Shown here piece by piece: positions 1 to 5,470 of a DNA stretch of 7,883 bases. Both the position numbers and the translations under genes were made by a program. The notes under the pieces were generated by a model that had not been told where the DNA came from, searched no databases, and saw nothing but the letters and a program-made list of their open reading frames with translations. The DNA comes from an uncultured Moraxellaceae bacterium (GTDB lineage Bacteria > Pseudomonadota > Gammaproteobacteria > Pseudomonadales > Moraxellaceae), in NCBI GenBank assembly GCA_937928295.1, contig CALEYY010000218.1:1-7883 (forward strand). The letters are read 5' to 3'. The first letter of the stretch is position 1. Each line of letters starts with the position of its first letter.

Positions 1-17
1 CGACGCTCTTCCGATCT
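1..17 (+). other. Illumina adapter remnant (not genomic)
   Basis: CGACGCTCTTCCGATCT is identical to the last 17 bases of the standard Illumina TruSeq read-1 adapter/primer. The RF1 protein alignment starts exactly at base 18 (RALSVLSARL, compared with KALRVLGARI in E. coli RF1), and the codon before it (TCT, Ser) does not fit the family. Seen directly: the match and the sharp junction. Inference: untrimmed adapter at a contig end. Confidence 0.95.
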
Positions 18-296
18 CGTGCGCTGTCGGTGCTGAGTGCGCGCTTGCTGGCGCAGCAGCAGCAGGCGCAGCAGCAGGCATCGGCCACGATGCGTCGCGA
101 TCTGGTCGGCTCCGGTGATCGCTCCGAGCGCATCCGGACCTACAATTTTGCTCAGGGCCGTGTGACCGACCACCGCATCAACCTGACTTTGTACCGTCTC
201 GACGAAACCTTGGGCGGTGATCTCAACGAATTGTTGCAAGCGCTGGCGACCGAGCATCAGGCGGACTTGCTGGCGGCACTGGCTGATGACCAGTAA
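18..296 (+). CDS. prfA: Peptide chain release factor 1 (RF1), C-terminal fragment
   Basis: RF1 recognises UAA and UAG stop codons and triggers hydrolysis of peptidyl-tRNA on the ribosome. Only the last 92 residues are present; E. coli RF1 has 360, so the codon-recognition domain and the GGQ loop lie off the contig. The visible part carries the strongly conserved block GSGDRSERIRTYNFAQGRVTD followed by HRINLTLYRLDE and the EHQADLLAAL tail, which closely match gammaproteobacterial RF1. The gene is cut at its 5' side by the contig end and adapter, so this is an assembly truncation and not a pseudogene. A glutamine-rich stretch (QQQQAQQQ, encoded by CAG repeats) precedes the conserved block. The stop TAA at 294-296 lies 11 bases into prmC if prmC starts at 286. 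The RF1-versus-RF2 call rests on overall similarity and on the neighbouring prmC. Confidence 0.95.
   Translation, partial: RALSVLSARLLAQQQQAQQQASATMRRDLVGSGDRSERIRTYNFAQGRVTDHRINLTLYRLDETLGGDLNELLQALATEHQADLLAALADDQ
54..77 (+). repeat. CAG trinucleotide tract in prfA
   Basis: Four CAG codons, one GCG, then three CAG codons run in the prfA frame and encode QQQQAQQQ. The equivalent stretch of E. coli RF1 (roughly AEMAKRQQAEA) is Q/A-rich but has no homopolymer. It is a small coding microsatellite-like tract. Confidence 0.8.
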
Positions 297-1263
297 GCCG
301 GAAGGCGGCCAGCCGGTGAGCGGTAAACTGGAAGGCAGCCAGCCGCTCACGATGGCGCAGTGGCTGCACGCCGCCGAGGCCGCGCTTGCTGCGCAGCCGC
401 TCTGGCGCATTCCCGGTGTGGATGAACAATCGCCGCGCCGTGAAGCGCAGTGGCTGCTGGCGGCGGTGATCGAGCAAAGTCTGGCCTGGCTGCTGACCTG
501 GCCGGAGCGTGAGCTGAGCCACGAGCAACAGCATCGGGCCGATGCCTGGCTGGCGCGCCGGCTGCTCGGCGAGCCGCTGGCGCTGCTGCGCGGCGAGCAG
601 GAGTTCTGGTCGCTGAGCCTGCGCGTTACGCCCGATACGCTGGTGCCGCGAGCCGATACCGAGCGCTTGGTCGAGGTCGCGCTGAGCTGCCTGCCATCTG
701 ATTCCGCGCCCCGTGTGCTGGATCTGGGCACCGGCAGCGGTGCGATTGCTCTGGCACTGGCCCGCGCCTTGCCGCTGGCACAAGTTACGGCGGTGGATCG
801 CTCGCTGCCGGCGCTGGCTGTCGCGCAAGATAATGGCCAGCGCCTTGGCCTGCCGGTGCGCTGGCTGCACAGCGACTGGTTCTCGGTCTTGGCGGGCGAG
901 CGGTTTCAGGTCATCGTCAGTAATCCGCCTTACCTGGCCGATGACGATCCGCATCTGTCACATGTTCGCCACGAGCCTTGGTCAGCCTTGGTCGCCGGCG
1001 AGCAGGGAATGGCCGATTTGTTGCATCTCGTGCGCGAGGCGCCATGCTATCTGCGTGATACTGGCTGGCTGCTGCTCGAACATGGTGCAACACAGGCGGC
1101 TGCCGTGCGCGCGGCCTTGTTTCAGTGCGGCTTTGCCCAAGTGCAGACCTGGCAGGACTTGTCTGGCCAGGATCGCGTCAGCGGCGGGCAATGGCTCGGC
1201 GCATGCCCATTGCCCGGCTCATGCCAAGGGCCCGACGCATTAGGAGCCGATCATGCTGAATGA
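286..1263 (+). CDS. prmC: Release factor glutamine methyltransferase PrmC (HemK)
   Basis: PrmC uses S-adenosylmethionine to N5-methylate the glutamine of the GGQ motif in RF1 and RF2, which speeds termination. From ATG 286 the protein has 325 residues. An N-terminal helical domain contains LLGEPLALLRGEQEFWSLSL and PRADTERLVE. It is followed by a Rossmann methyltransferase domain with SAM-binding DLGTGSGAIALA (about 146-157) and the catalytic NPPY motif (213-216) in VIVSNPPYLADDD. E. coli PrmC has 277 residues and aligns from the later ATG at 352 (MAQWLHAAEAAL, 303 residues), so the first 22 residues may be untranslated or a lineage-specific extension. Start 286 is listed because it overlaps the prfA stop and could be translationally coupled; neither start has a strong Shine-Dalgarno. 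About 20 residues at the C-terminus run past the usual family end and cover the moeB ribosome-binding site. Confidence 0.95.
   Translation: MTSKPEGGQPVSGKLEGSQPLTMAQWLHAAEAALAAQPLWRIPGVDEQSPRREAQWLLAAVIEQSLAWLLTWPERELSHEQQHRADAWLARRLLGEPLALLRGEQEFWSLSLRVTPDTLVPRADTERLVEVALSCLPSDSAPRVLDLGTGSGAIALALARALPLAQVTAVDRSLPALAVAQDNGQRLGLPVRWLHSDWFSVLAGERFQVIVSNPPYLADDDPHLSHVRHEPWSALVAGEQGMADLLHLVREAPCYLRDTGWLLLEHGATQAAAVRAALFQCGFAQVQTWQDLSGQDRVSGGQWLGACPLPGSCQGPDALGADHAE
291..350 (+). repeat. Imperfect 30-bp tandem duplication at the prfA/prmC junction
   Basis: Bases 291-320 and 321-350 match at 23 of 30 positions, with the best block at 300-315 versus 330-345 (15 of 16). The unit is 10 codons long, so it keeps the prmC frame (EGGQP and EGSQP in the protein). 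Copy 1 holds the prfA TAA stop; copy 2 holds a second TAA at 324-326, also in the prfA frame. Within the repeat, GTGAGCGG (316-323) and CCGCTCAC (343-350) form a perfect 8-bp inverted repeat with a 19-base loop, ending one base before the alternative prmC ATG at 352. Confidence 0.7.
1242..1246 (+). promoter_or_regulatory. Ribosome-binding site of moeB
   Basis: AGGAG lies six bases before ATG 1253 and fixes the moeB start. It is inside the prmC coding region. Confidence 0.75.
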
Positions 1264-2017
1264 TGAACAACTGCTGCGCTACAACCGCCAGATCCTGCTG
1301 CCGAGCTGGGACATCGCCGCGCAAACGCGTCTGGCCGATGCTTCGGTGCTGGTGGTCGGCCTCGGTGGTCTTGGCTGTCCTCTGGCGCAACAGCTGGTCA
1401 TCGCCGGCGTGGGCCGACTGGTGCTGGTGGATTTCGACACGGTCGAGCTGAGCAACCTGCAACGGCAGATGCTGCATCACGACGCCGACATCGGGCGCTA
1501 CAAAGTCGAATCGGCGCGCGATAGCCTACTTGCGCTACGCAGCGATGTGGTCATCGAGACGCTGCCGCAGCGCGTCGATGAAGCTTTGTTGCAAGAATTG
1601 CTGCACTCGGTCGATGCTGTGGCCGATTGCTGCGATAATTTCGCCACCCGCGAGCTCATCAACCGCTGCGCCTGGCAGGCGGGAAAGCCGGTGATCTCGG
1701 CAGCGGCCATCGCCTGGCAAGGTCAGCTGGCCGTGTTTGATGCCACGCAGCCGCAGTCGGCGTGTTATCGCTGCCTGTACCCGGAGAGCGATGACGCGGC
1801 GCTGACCTGCAGCGACAATGGCGTGATGGCCACCACCGTGGCGGTCATGGGCAGCTGGCAGGCGCAGGAAGTATTGAAGGTGCTGACCGGCACGGGGCAA
1901 ACCCTCTGCGGCCAGCTCTTGTTGTGGGATGGCATGGTCAACGAAGTACGGCGTGTGCGCACGCCAAAAGATCCGGCTTGTCCGGTTTGCAGCATAGAGA
2001 GAGTAGGCAAGGCATGA
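1253..2017 (+). CDS. moeB: MoeB/ThiF-family sulfur-carrier protein adenylyltransferase
   Basis: E1-like enzymes of this family adenylate the C-terminal Gly-Gly of MoaD (molybdopterin synthesis) or ThiS (thiamine synthesis) using ATP-Mg, in the cytoplasm. The 254-residue length is typical (E. coli MoeB 249). Visible motifs in order: RYNRQILLP (9-17), nucleotide-binding VVGLGGLG (34-41), acidic D60 after the second strand, SNLQRQ with R71 (67-72), K84, DNF (128-130), zinc ligands C171 and C174 (CYRC), C186 in LTCSDNGVM, and the second zinc pair C243/C246 (CPVC). All residues expected for activity are present. It overlaps prmC by 11 bases and the next gene by 4 (ATGA). The prfA-prmC-moeB order is known from pseudomonads. 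No MoaD, ThiS or rhodanese domain is in the window, so MoeB versus ThiF is decided only by synteny and similarity. Confidence 0.9.
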   Translation: MLNDEQLLRYNRQILLPSWDIAAQTRLADASVLVVGLGGLGCPLAQQLVIAGVGRLVLVDFDTVELSNLQRQMLHHDADIGRYKVESARDSLLALRSDVVIETLPQRVDEALLQELLHSVDAVADCCDNFATRELINRCAWQAGKPVISAAAIAWQGQLAVFDATQPQSACYRCLYPESDDAALTCSDNGVMATTVAVMGSWQAQEVLKVLTGTGQTLCGQLLLWDGMVNEVRRVRTPKDPACPVCSIERVGKA

Positions 2018-3321
2018 ATCATTACGCGAACTGGGGCAACGCCCTGAAAGGCTTGTTTCGCATCAGCCAGACCACCACGGTGCTGGCGGCCACGGGCATC
2101 GCCTGGGCTGCCGGCGAGCGTCCGCCCTTGCCGCGCCTGCTGCGTCTGACCTTCGAGCGTCTCGGCGCGACCTACGTCAAGCTCGGCCAGTTCGTGGCCA
2201 GCTCGCCCTCCATTTTCCCCGCCGAATATGTCACCGAGTTCCAGCATTGCCTGGACAAGACCGAGCCGCTGCCGTTCAGCATCATGAAGCAGGTGCTGGA
2301 GAGTGAGCTGAAGCGCCCGCTCAGCGAAATCTTTGCCGAGATCGACGAGATTCCGCTGGCCTCGGCCTCGGTGGCGCAAGTGCATGCGGCTAAGCTGCTC
2401 AATGGCGACTCGGTGGTGATCAAGATCCAGAAGCCGGGCGTGGAGAATGTGCTGCTCACCGACCTGAACTTTCTTTATGTGGCTGCCGTTCTAATGGAGC
2501 GTGTGCTGCCGAAGCTGAAGTTCGCGTCGCTGTCGGGCATCGTCAGCGAAATTCAGGCCTGCATGATGGAGGAGGTCGATTTCTACAAGGAAGCGCGCAA
2601 TGTCGAGCAGTTCCGCGCCTTCCTGGAAAAGACCGGCAACACCCAGGCCACGGCACCGCGCATCTACCCGGACGCTTCCAGCCTGCGCGTGCTGACCATG
2701 GAGCGTTTCTACGGTGTGCCGCTCACTGATCTTGAGACCATTCGCAAGTACACCAAAGATCCCGCCGGCACGCTGGTTGCCGCGCTCAACACCTGGTTCT
2801 CCAGCCTCATGCTGTGCGAAAGCTTCCATGCCGACCTGCACGCCGGCAATCTCATGGTGCTCACCGATGGCCGTCTCGGCTTCATCGACTTCGGCATCGT
2901 CGGGCGTATTGCGCCGGAGACTTGGTCGGCCACTATGGGCTTCATCGAGTCGCTGAGCAGTGGCGATTTCAAGACCATGGCCGAGAGCATGGCCGTCATC
3001 GGCATGACCAAGCGCAAGGTCGATCAAGACAAGCTCGCGCGCGACCTCGAAGCCATCTACGGCGCGGCCACGCAGGTAGATCCCGAGCAAGTCATGAATG
3101 CCCTGGCCAACGATAACGAGATCAACAAGCTCATGCTGGAAGTGGTGGCGGTGGGCGAGCGCCACGGCATTCGCTTCCCGCGTGCGTTTGCGCTGCTGCT
3201 TAAACAAATGCTGTATTTCGATCGCTACATCCGCATTCTTGCGCCCGACATGAATCTGTTCGACGACGACCGTATCGAGTTCATGGCGCTGGGAGATGGC
3301 AAGCCCGCCCTGCTGCATTGA
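2014..3321 (+). CDS. ABC1/AarF/UbiB-like atypical kinase (short form)
   Basis: Members of this protein-kinase-like family (UbiB, COQ8) support ubiquinone biosynthesis and lipid homeostasis at the membrane, probably as ATPases. The 435-residue protein shows the family signatures: KLGQ (56-59, the KxGQ motif that blocks the active site), the alanine-rich loop ASASVAQVH (116-124), ATP-binding K137 in VVIKIQKPG, an acidic pair E186/E187 in MMEEVDFYKEA, catalytic HADLHAGN (272-279, D274, N279) and DFG (292-294). E. coli UbiB has 546 residues and ends in a membrane hairpin; that C-terminal part is missing here, so this is a shorter subfamily or paralog and not certainly UbiB. A weakly hydrophobic stretch (about 20-34) precedes the kinase core. 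ATG 2014 was chosen because it overlaps the moeB stop (ATGA); in-frame sequence further upstream lies wholly inside moeB. Co-expression with moeB is likely. Confidence 0.9.
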   Translation: MNHYANWGNALKGLFRISQTTTVLAATGIAWAAGERPPLPRLLRLTFERLGATYVKLGQFVASSPSIFPAEYVTEFQHCLDKTEPLPFSIMKQVLESELKRPLSEIFAEIDEIPLASASVAQVHAAKLLNGDSVVIKIQKPGVENVLLTDLNFLYVAAVLMERVLPKLKFASLSGIVSEIQACMMEEVDFYKEARNVEQFRAFLEKTGNTQATAPRIYPDASSLRVLTMERFYGVPLTDLETIRKYTKDPAGTLVAALNTWFSSLMLCESFHADLHAGNLMVLTDGRLGFIDFGIVGRIAPETWSATMGFIESLSSGDFKTMAESMAVIGMTKRKVDQDKLARDLEAIYGAATQVDPEQVMNALANDNEINKLMLEVVAVGERHGIRFPRAFALLLKQMLYFDRYIRILAPDMNLFDDDRIEFMALGDGKPALLH

Positions 3322-3427
3322 TGCGTTACACCCGTGTTGTGACTGCGTAGAAAATTGTCCCAGCTACTCGACGCCGCGTGTGTAAAGTGCCAGCCTGAAG
3401 TCAAGCCAGATGATCCAGGAGGACATC
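3322..3427 (+). promoter_or_regulatory. Intergenic region before the exported-protein gene
   Basis: This 106-base gap is the only plus-strand break between genes in the window, so a promoter for the following pair is expected here. A TGTAAA at 3381-3386 resembles a -10 box, but the nearest TTG-type -35 candidate (TTGTCC, 3355-3360) is 20 bases away, which is too far for a confident sigma-70 call. No stem followed by a T-run is present after the kinase stop, so read-through from the upstream operon is possible. Confidence 0.3.
3417..3423 (+). promoter_or_regulatory. Strong Shine-Dalgarno for the exported-protein gene
   Basis: AGGAGGA sits four bases before ATG 3428. It selects this start over an upstream in-frame ATG at 3410, which precedes the site, and over ATG 3440 further downstream. 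It is the best Shine-Dalgarno match seen in the window. Confidence 0.85.
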
Positions 3428-4480
3428 ATGCAAGGCTTCATGAAACGCGGACTGTCGCTGCTGATGCTTGCGATGCTGGGTAGCCCGGCGATGGCAGCAT
3501 CGTGCATGCGCTATGACGGCCAGGGCGACTTTCTGGGCTGGGCCGACTACCCGCATTGCTTGGTCGATCAGCACGCCCAGTCCACGGTGCGCTGGCTGGA
3601 TGACTGGTTCAGCCAACCGCCGAGCCCGCAACCCACCGATGCCGTTACTGAGCTCACGCCCGAGGCCGCGCTGGCACAGGCTCGAGTGCGCCTGATCAAT
3701 GAGTGGGTGCTTGATTCGGATGGCCATCTCACCCCCGCCTTGCGTCTGCGCGCCAGTGTGGCGCTGCCGCAACTGGCGCGTCGCTTGTCGCTGGTTTTTG
3801 AGGATGAGTCTGGTCAGGCTCGGCGTATTGATGGCGTCCCGGCCATCAATGAGGCAGCTTTGGCTCTGCGTTGGGCCGTGTTCAGCCTCAAGCGCTTGCA
3901 TGTTGATACCGATGTAGGGCTGCATAGCGCCACCGATCTTTTTGTGCGCGCTCGCTTGCGCCAGTCTGTACCGCTGAGCGAGCGCGACGAATTCAGAGCC
4001 TTTCACAGCCTGCGCTACGGCTTGCAGGACAGCTGGCGTGCCATCGAAAGTCTGGAGCTTGCACATGCCTTTGGCGAGAAGCGCGTCGGCGTGCTTTACC
4101 ATCAGCTCGACTATCAGCAGGAACAATCGGCCGACGGCGTGCACTGGAGTCGCGGCGGCTTGATCGCCGAAGAGATTTCGGCCACGCAGACCATGTCTTA
4201 CGGTATTGGTCAGGAGGGCATGACGCAGCCGAGTTGGCGTCCGCGCACAGACTCTCTGTGGTGGCGCTGGCGTCAGCGGGTGGCTCGCGACTGGTTCTTC
4301 ATTGAAGTGGAGCCGCGCTTGACCCGAAGCCATGTCGGCGGCGAGGATACCCGGCCTTCATTGGCGCTGCGTTTTGAAGTGTTATGGGGCGGTCAGGCAC
4401 CGTCTTCTGCGCTGCAGCGGTCTGCCGTATTTTCTACAGCATTTGTTGAGCCTGATGCGGGGATGTCGTTAACACCATGA
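3428..4480 (+). CDS. Exported protein of unknown function, probably beta-rich outer-membrane/periplasmic
   Basis: I do not recognise a named family. The 350-residue product begins with a clear signal peptide: MKRG, a hydrophobic core LSLLMLAMLG, and an AMA cleavage site near residue 23. The mature protein has just two cysteines, C26 and C44, which could form a disulfide. A short proline-rich linker (62-70) is followed by LRLRASVALPQLARRLSLVFEDE (about 106-128) and alternating hydrophobic/polar stretches rich in Trp, Tyr and Arg (about 145-320). The end of the core, WRQRVARDWFFIEVEPRL and PSLALRFEVLWGG (about 281-322), resembles the last strands of an unnamed gammaproteobacterial exported family as I remember it; that is recollection and inference. 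A 28-residue tail follows the last predicted strand, unusual for a barrel that ends at its final strand. Its stop overlaps the next start by four bases (ATGA), so the two are probably co-translated. Confidence 0.8.
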   Translation: MQGFMKRGLSLLMLAMLGSPAMAASCMRYDGQGDFLGWADYPHCLVDQHAQSTVRWLDDWFSQPPSPQPTDAVTELTPEAALAQARVRLINEWVLDSDGHLTPALRLRASVALPQLARRLSLVFEDESGQARRIDGVPAINEAALALRWAVFSLKRLHVDTDVGLHSATDLFVRARLRQSVPLSERDEFRAFHSLRYGLQDSWRAIESLELAHAFGEKRVGVLYHQLDYQQEQSADGVHWSRGGLIAEEISATQTMSYGIGQEGMTQPSWRPRTDSLWWRWRQRVARDWFFIEVEPRLTRSHVGGEDTRPSLALRFEVLWGGQAPSSALQRSAVFSTAFVEPDAGMSLTP

Positions 4481-5469
4481 CGAGTGCGTTTCGCCAACAA
4501 CTGCCGGCGCTGACCGGCGGTTTCGATCAGTGCATTGAATTCGGCATCGACAGCAGAACCCGGCAAGCCTTCTGGCTGCGTCGGCAGGTACAGTCACGCC
4601 CCTGGCAAGACGCCTTGTCGCGGCGGGTCACGCTGTGGGGCAGCCAGGCCGAAGTGGGCCAAAGCGAATTATTGCAAGACACCGATACGCAGTTTTCGCG
4701 CCTGGCGCTGCCCGCACATTGGCCGTTCGAGCAGTACAACAGCGCATCCGGCAGCTTTGTCAGCAGCGAAGACGAGTATTTGCGCGGGCGCTTGTTCACG
4801 CCCGCCGGCAGTGCTCAATGGCAGTTGCGCGCCAGCAGCCCGGTTCCGCCAGAAACGCTGACCTGGCCCTCGGGTGGCTTGCGCTGTCAGCCTACGCAAT
4901 GGCTGGGGGATGTTCAGGTGGCGGGCATGCCGCTGAGCGGTCTTTTTGTGGGTGCGCGCATCCAGTTCTGGGGGCGTGTGGCTCCGATAGGCTTGGCGCT
5001 GTTGTCTGCGCCAAGCCTGGGTGGGGATCCGCGCGTTCAGCTCACGGCCATCGGGCAGTTTGCCGGGCGGGCCGGCGCGCTGAGCGAACGCCTGAATGGC
5101 GCAGTTGGCGTGCTGCGTGTGGCGGATGAAACCTATCATTTCGACCGCTGGTGGCCGGCAGGCACGGTCACGCCATCGCGCCTAGATGCTTATCGCTGGA
5201 TGGCGACGCTGACCAATGCCAAGTATCGTCTGGAGTTGGTTGTTGATGGCGGCAATCCGCGCATTACTCCTTGGCAAGGTCTGGTAGACAGTACACCGGA
5301 AGGCTTGCGCCATTTGTTGCGACTGACCACCTATGCGGCCTTGCATGTGCGACTTTTCGAGCGCGGCAGCCAGACGCCGCTGCAGGAATGGCGCAGTGAC
5401 TCCAACTTGCTGATGACACTGGCCGGCGACATTCCTGCGCTGGGCCTAGGGCCGGCCGCGCTGGCCTAG
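4477..5469 (+). CDS. Putative calycin-like (tocopherol cyclase/AttH-like) cytoplasmic protein
   Basis: The 330-residue product has no signal peptide or membrane segment. Function is unknown. Its layout recalls the two-lobed calycin families (tocopherol cyclase, AttH, CrtC hydratase-like): an N-terminal FDQCIEFGIDSRTRQAFWLRRQV (about 16-38) resembling their opening strand block, an acidic/aromatic middle, and a C-terminal block with GVLRVADETYHFDRWW (about 211-226), YRWMATLTN (239-247) and STPEGLRHLLRLTTYAALHVRLFE (about 272-295), similar to their closing 'NPDGSxRHxxNS..A.LxV' pattern. This is pattern memory and not a search result. The conserved Trp/His centre typical of those families is not obvious, so it may be a diverged or non-catalytic member. 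It starts in an ATGA overlap with the exported-protein gene, suggesting a joint role, possibly with a lipid or other hydrophobic ligand. It converges with the DISM-receiver gene and overlaps it by four bases. Confidence 0.75.
   Translation: MTSAFRQQLPALTGGFDQCIEFGIDSRTRQAFWLRRQVQSRPWQDALSRRVTLWGSQAEVGQSELLQDTDTQFSRLALPAHWPFEQYNSASGSFVSSEDEYLRGRLFTPAGSAQWQLRASSPVPPETLTWPSGGLRCQPTQWLGDVQVAGMPLSGLFVGARIQFWGRVAPIGLALLSAPSLGGDPRVQLTAIGQFAGRAGALSERLNGAVGVLRVADETYHFDRWWPAGTVTPSRLDAYRWMATLTNAKYRLELVVDGGNPRITPWQGLVDSTPEGLRHLLRLTTYAALHVRLFERGSQTPLQEWRSDSNLLMTLAGDIPALGLGPAALA
4989..5018 (+). repeat. Perfect 11-bp inverted repeat inside the calycin-like gene
   Basis: AGGCTTGGCGC (4989-4999) and GCGCCAAGCCT (5008-5018) are exact reverse complements around an 8-base loop, with a possible extra G-U pair outside. 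No T-run follows, so it is not an intrinsic terminator. It encodes part of GLALLSAPSL. Confidence 0.75.
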
Positions 5470-5470
5470 G
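5437..5470 (+). repeat. Near-duplicate tail sequence ending in the shared stop palindrome
   Basis: GCGCTGGGCCTAGG (5437-5450) recurs as GCGCTGGCCTAGG (5458-5470), one base shorter. The missing G changes the frame so that the second copy reads GCG CTG GCC TAG and ends the plus-strand gene, whereas the first reads GCG CTG GGC CTA. The final CCTAGG (5465-5470) also holds the TAG stop of the minus-strand gene. Confidence 0.65.

Noticed and set aside
223..954. Long open frame on the minus strand opposite prmC (243 codons)
   Set aside because: It mirrors a high-GC coding gene, has a Gln/Arg-rich composition typical of antisense frames, and shows no recognisable domain.
1260..1451. Alternative ATG at 1260 as the moeB start
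   Set aside because: It is out of frame with the MoeB motifs; ATG 1253 has a good AGGAG and starts the family-typical sequence.
2491..3318. Long minus-strand open frame opposite the ABC1 kinase
   Set aside because: The plus strand carries all kinase motifs in one frame; the antisense product is compositionally odd (His/Glu/Arg-rich) with no motif.
3337..3386. Sigma-70 promoter with TTGTGA or TTGTCC and TGTAAA
   Set aside because: Spacing (about 38 or 20 bases) is outside the usual range and the matches are weak; it is only mentioned in the intergenic entry.
3490..3510. Lipoprotein signal at Cys26 of the exported protein
   Set aside because: The residues before the cysteine (A-A-S) do not make a good lipobox and an AMA signal peptidase I site fits better just upstream.
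3401..4333. Minus-strand open frame of 310 codons opposite the exported protein
   Set aside because: The plus strand has a strong Shine-Dalgarno, signal peptide and ATGA coupling; the minus frame has none of these.
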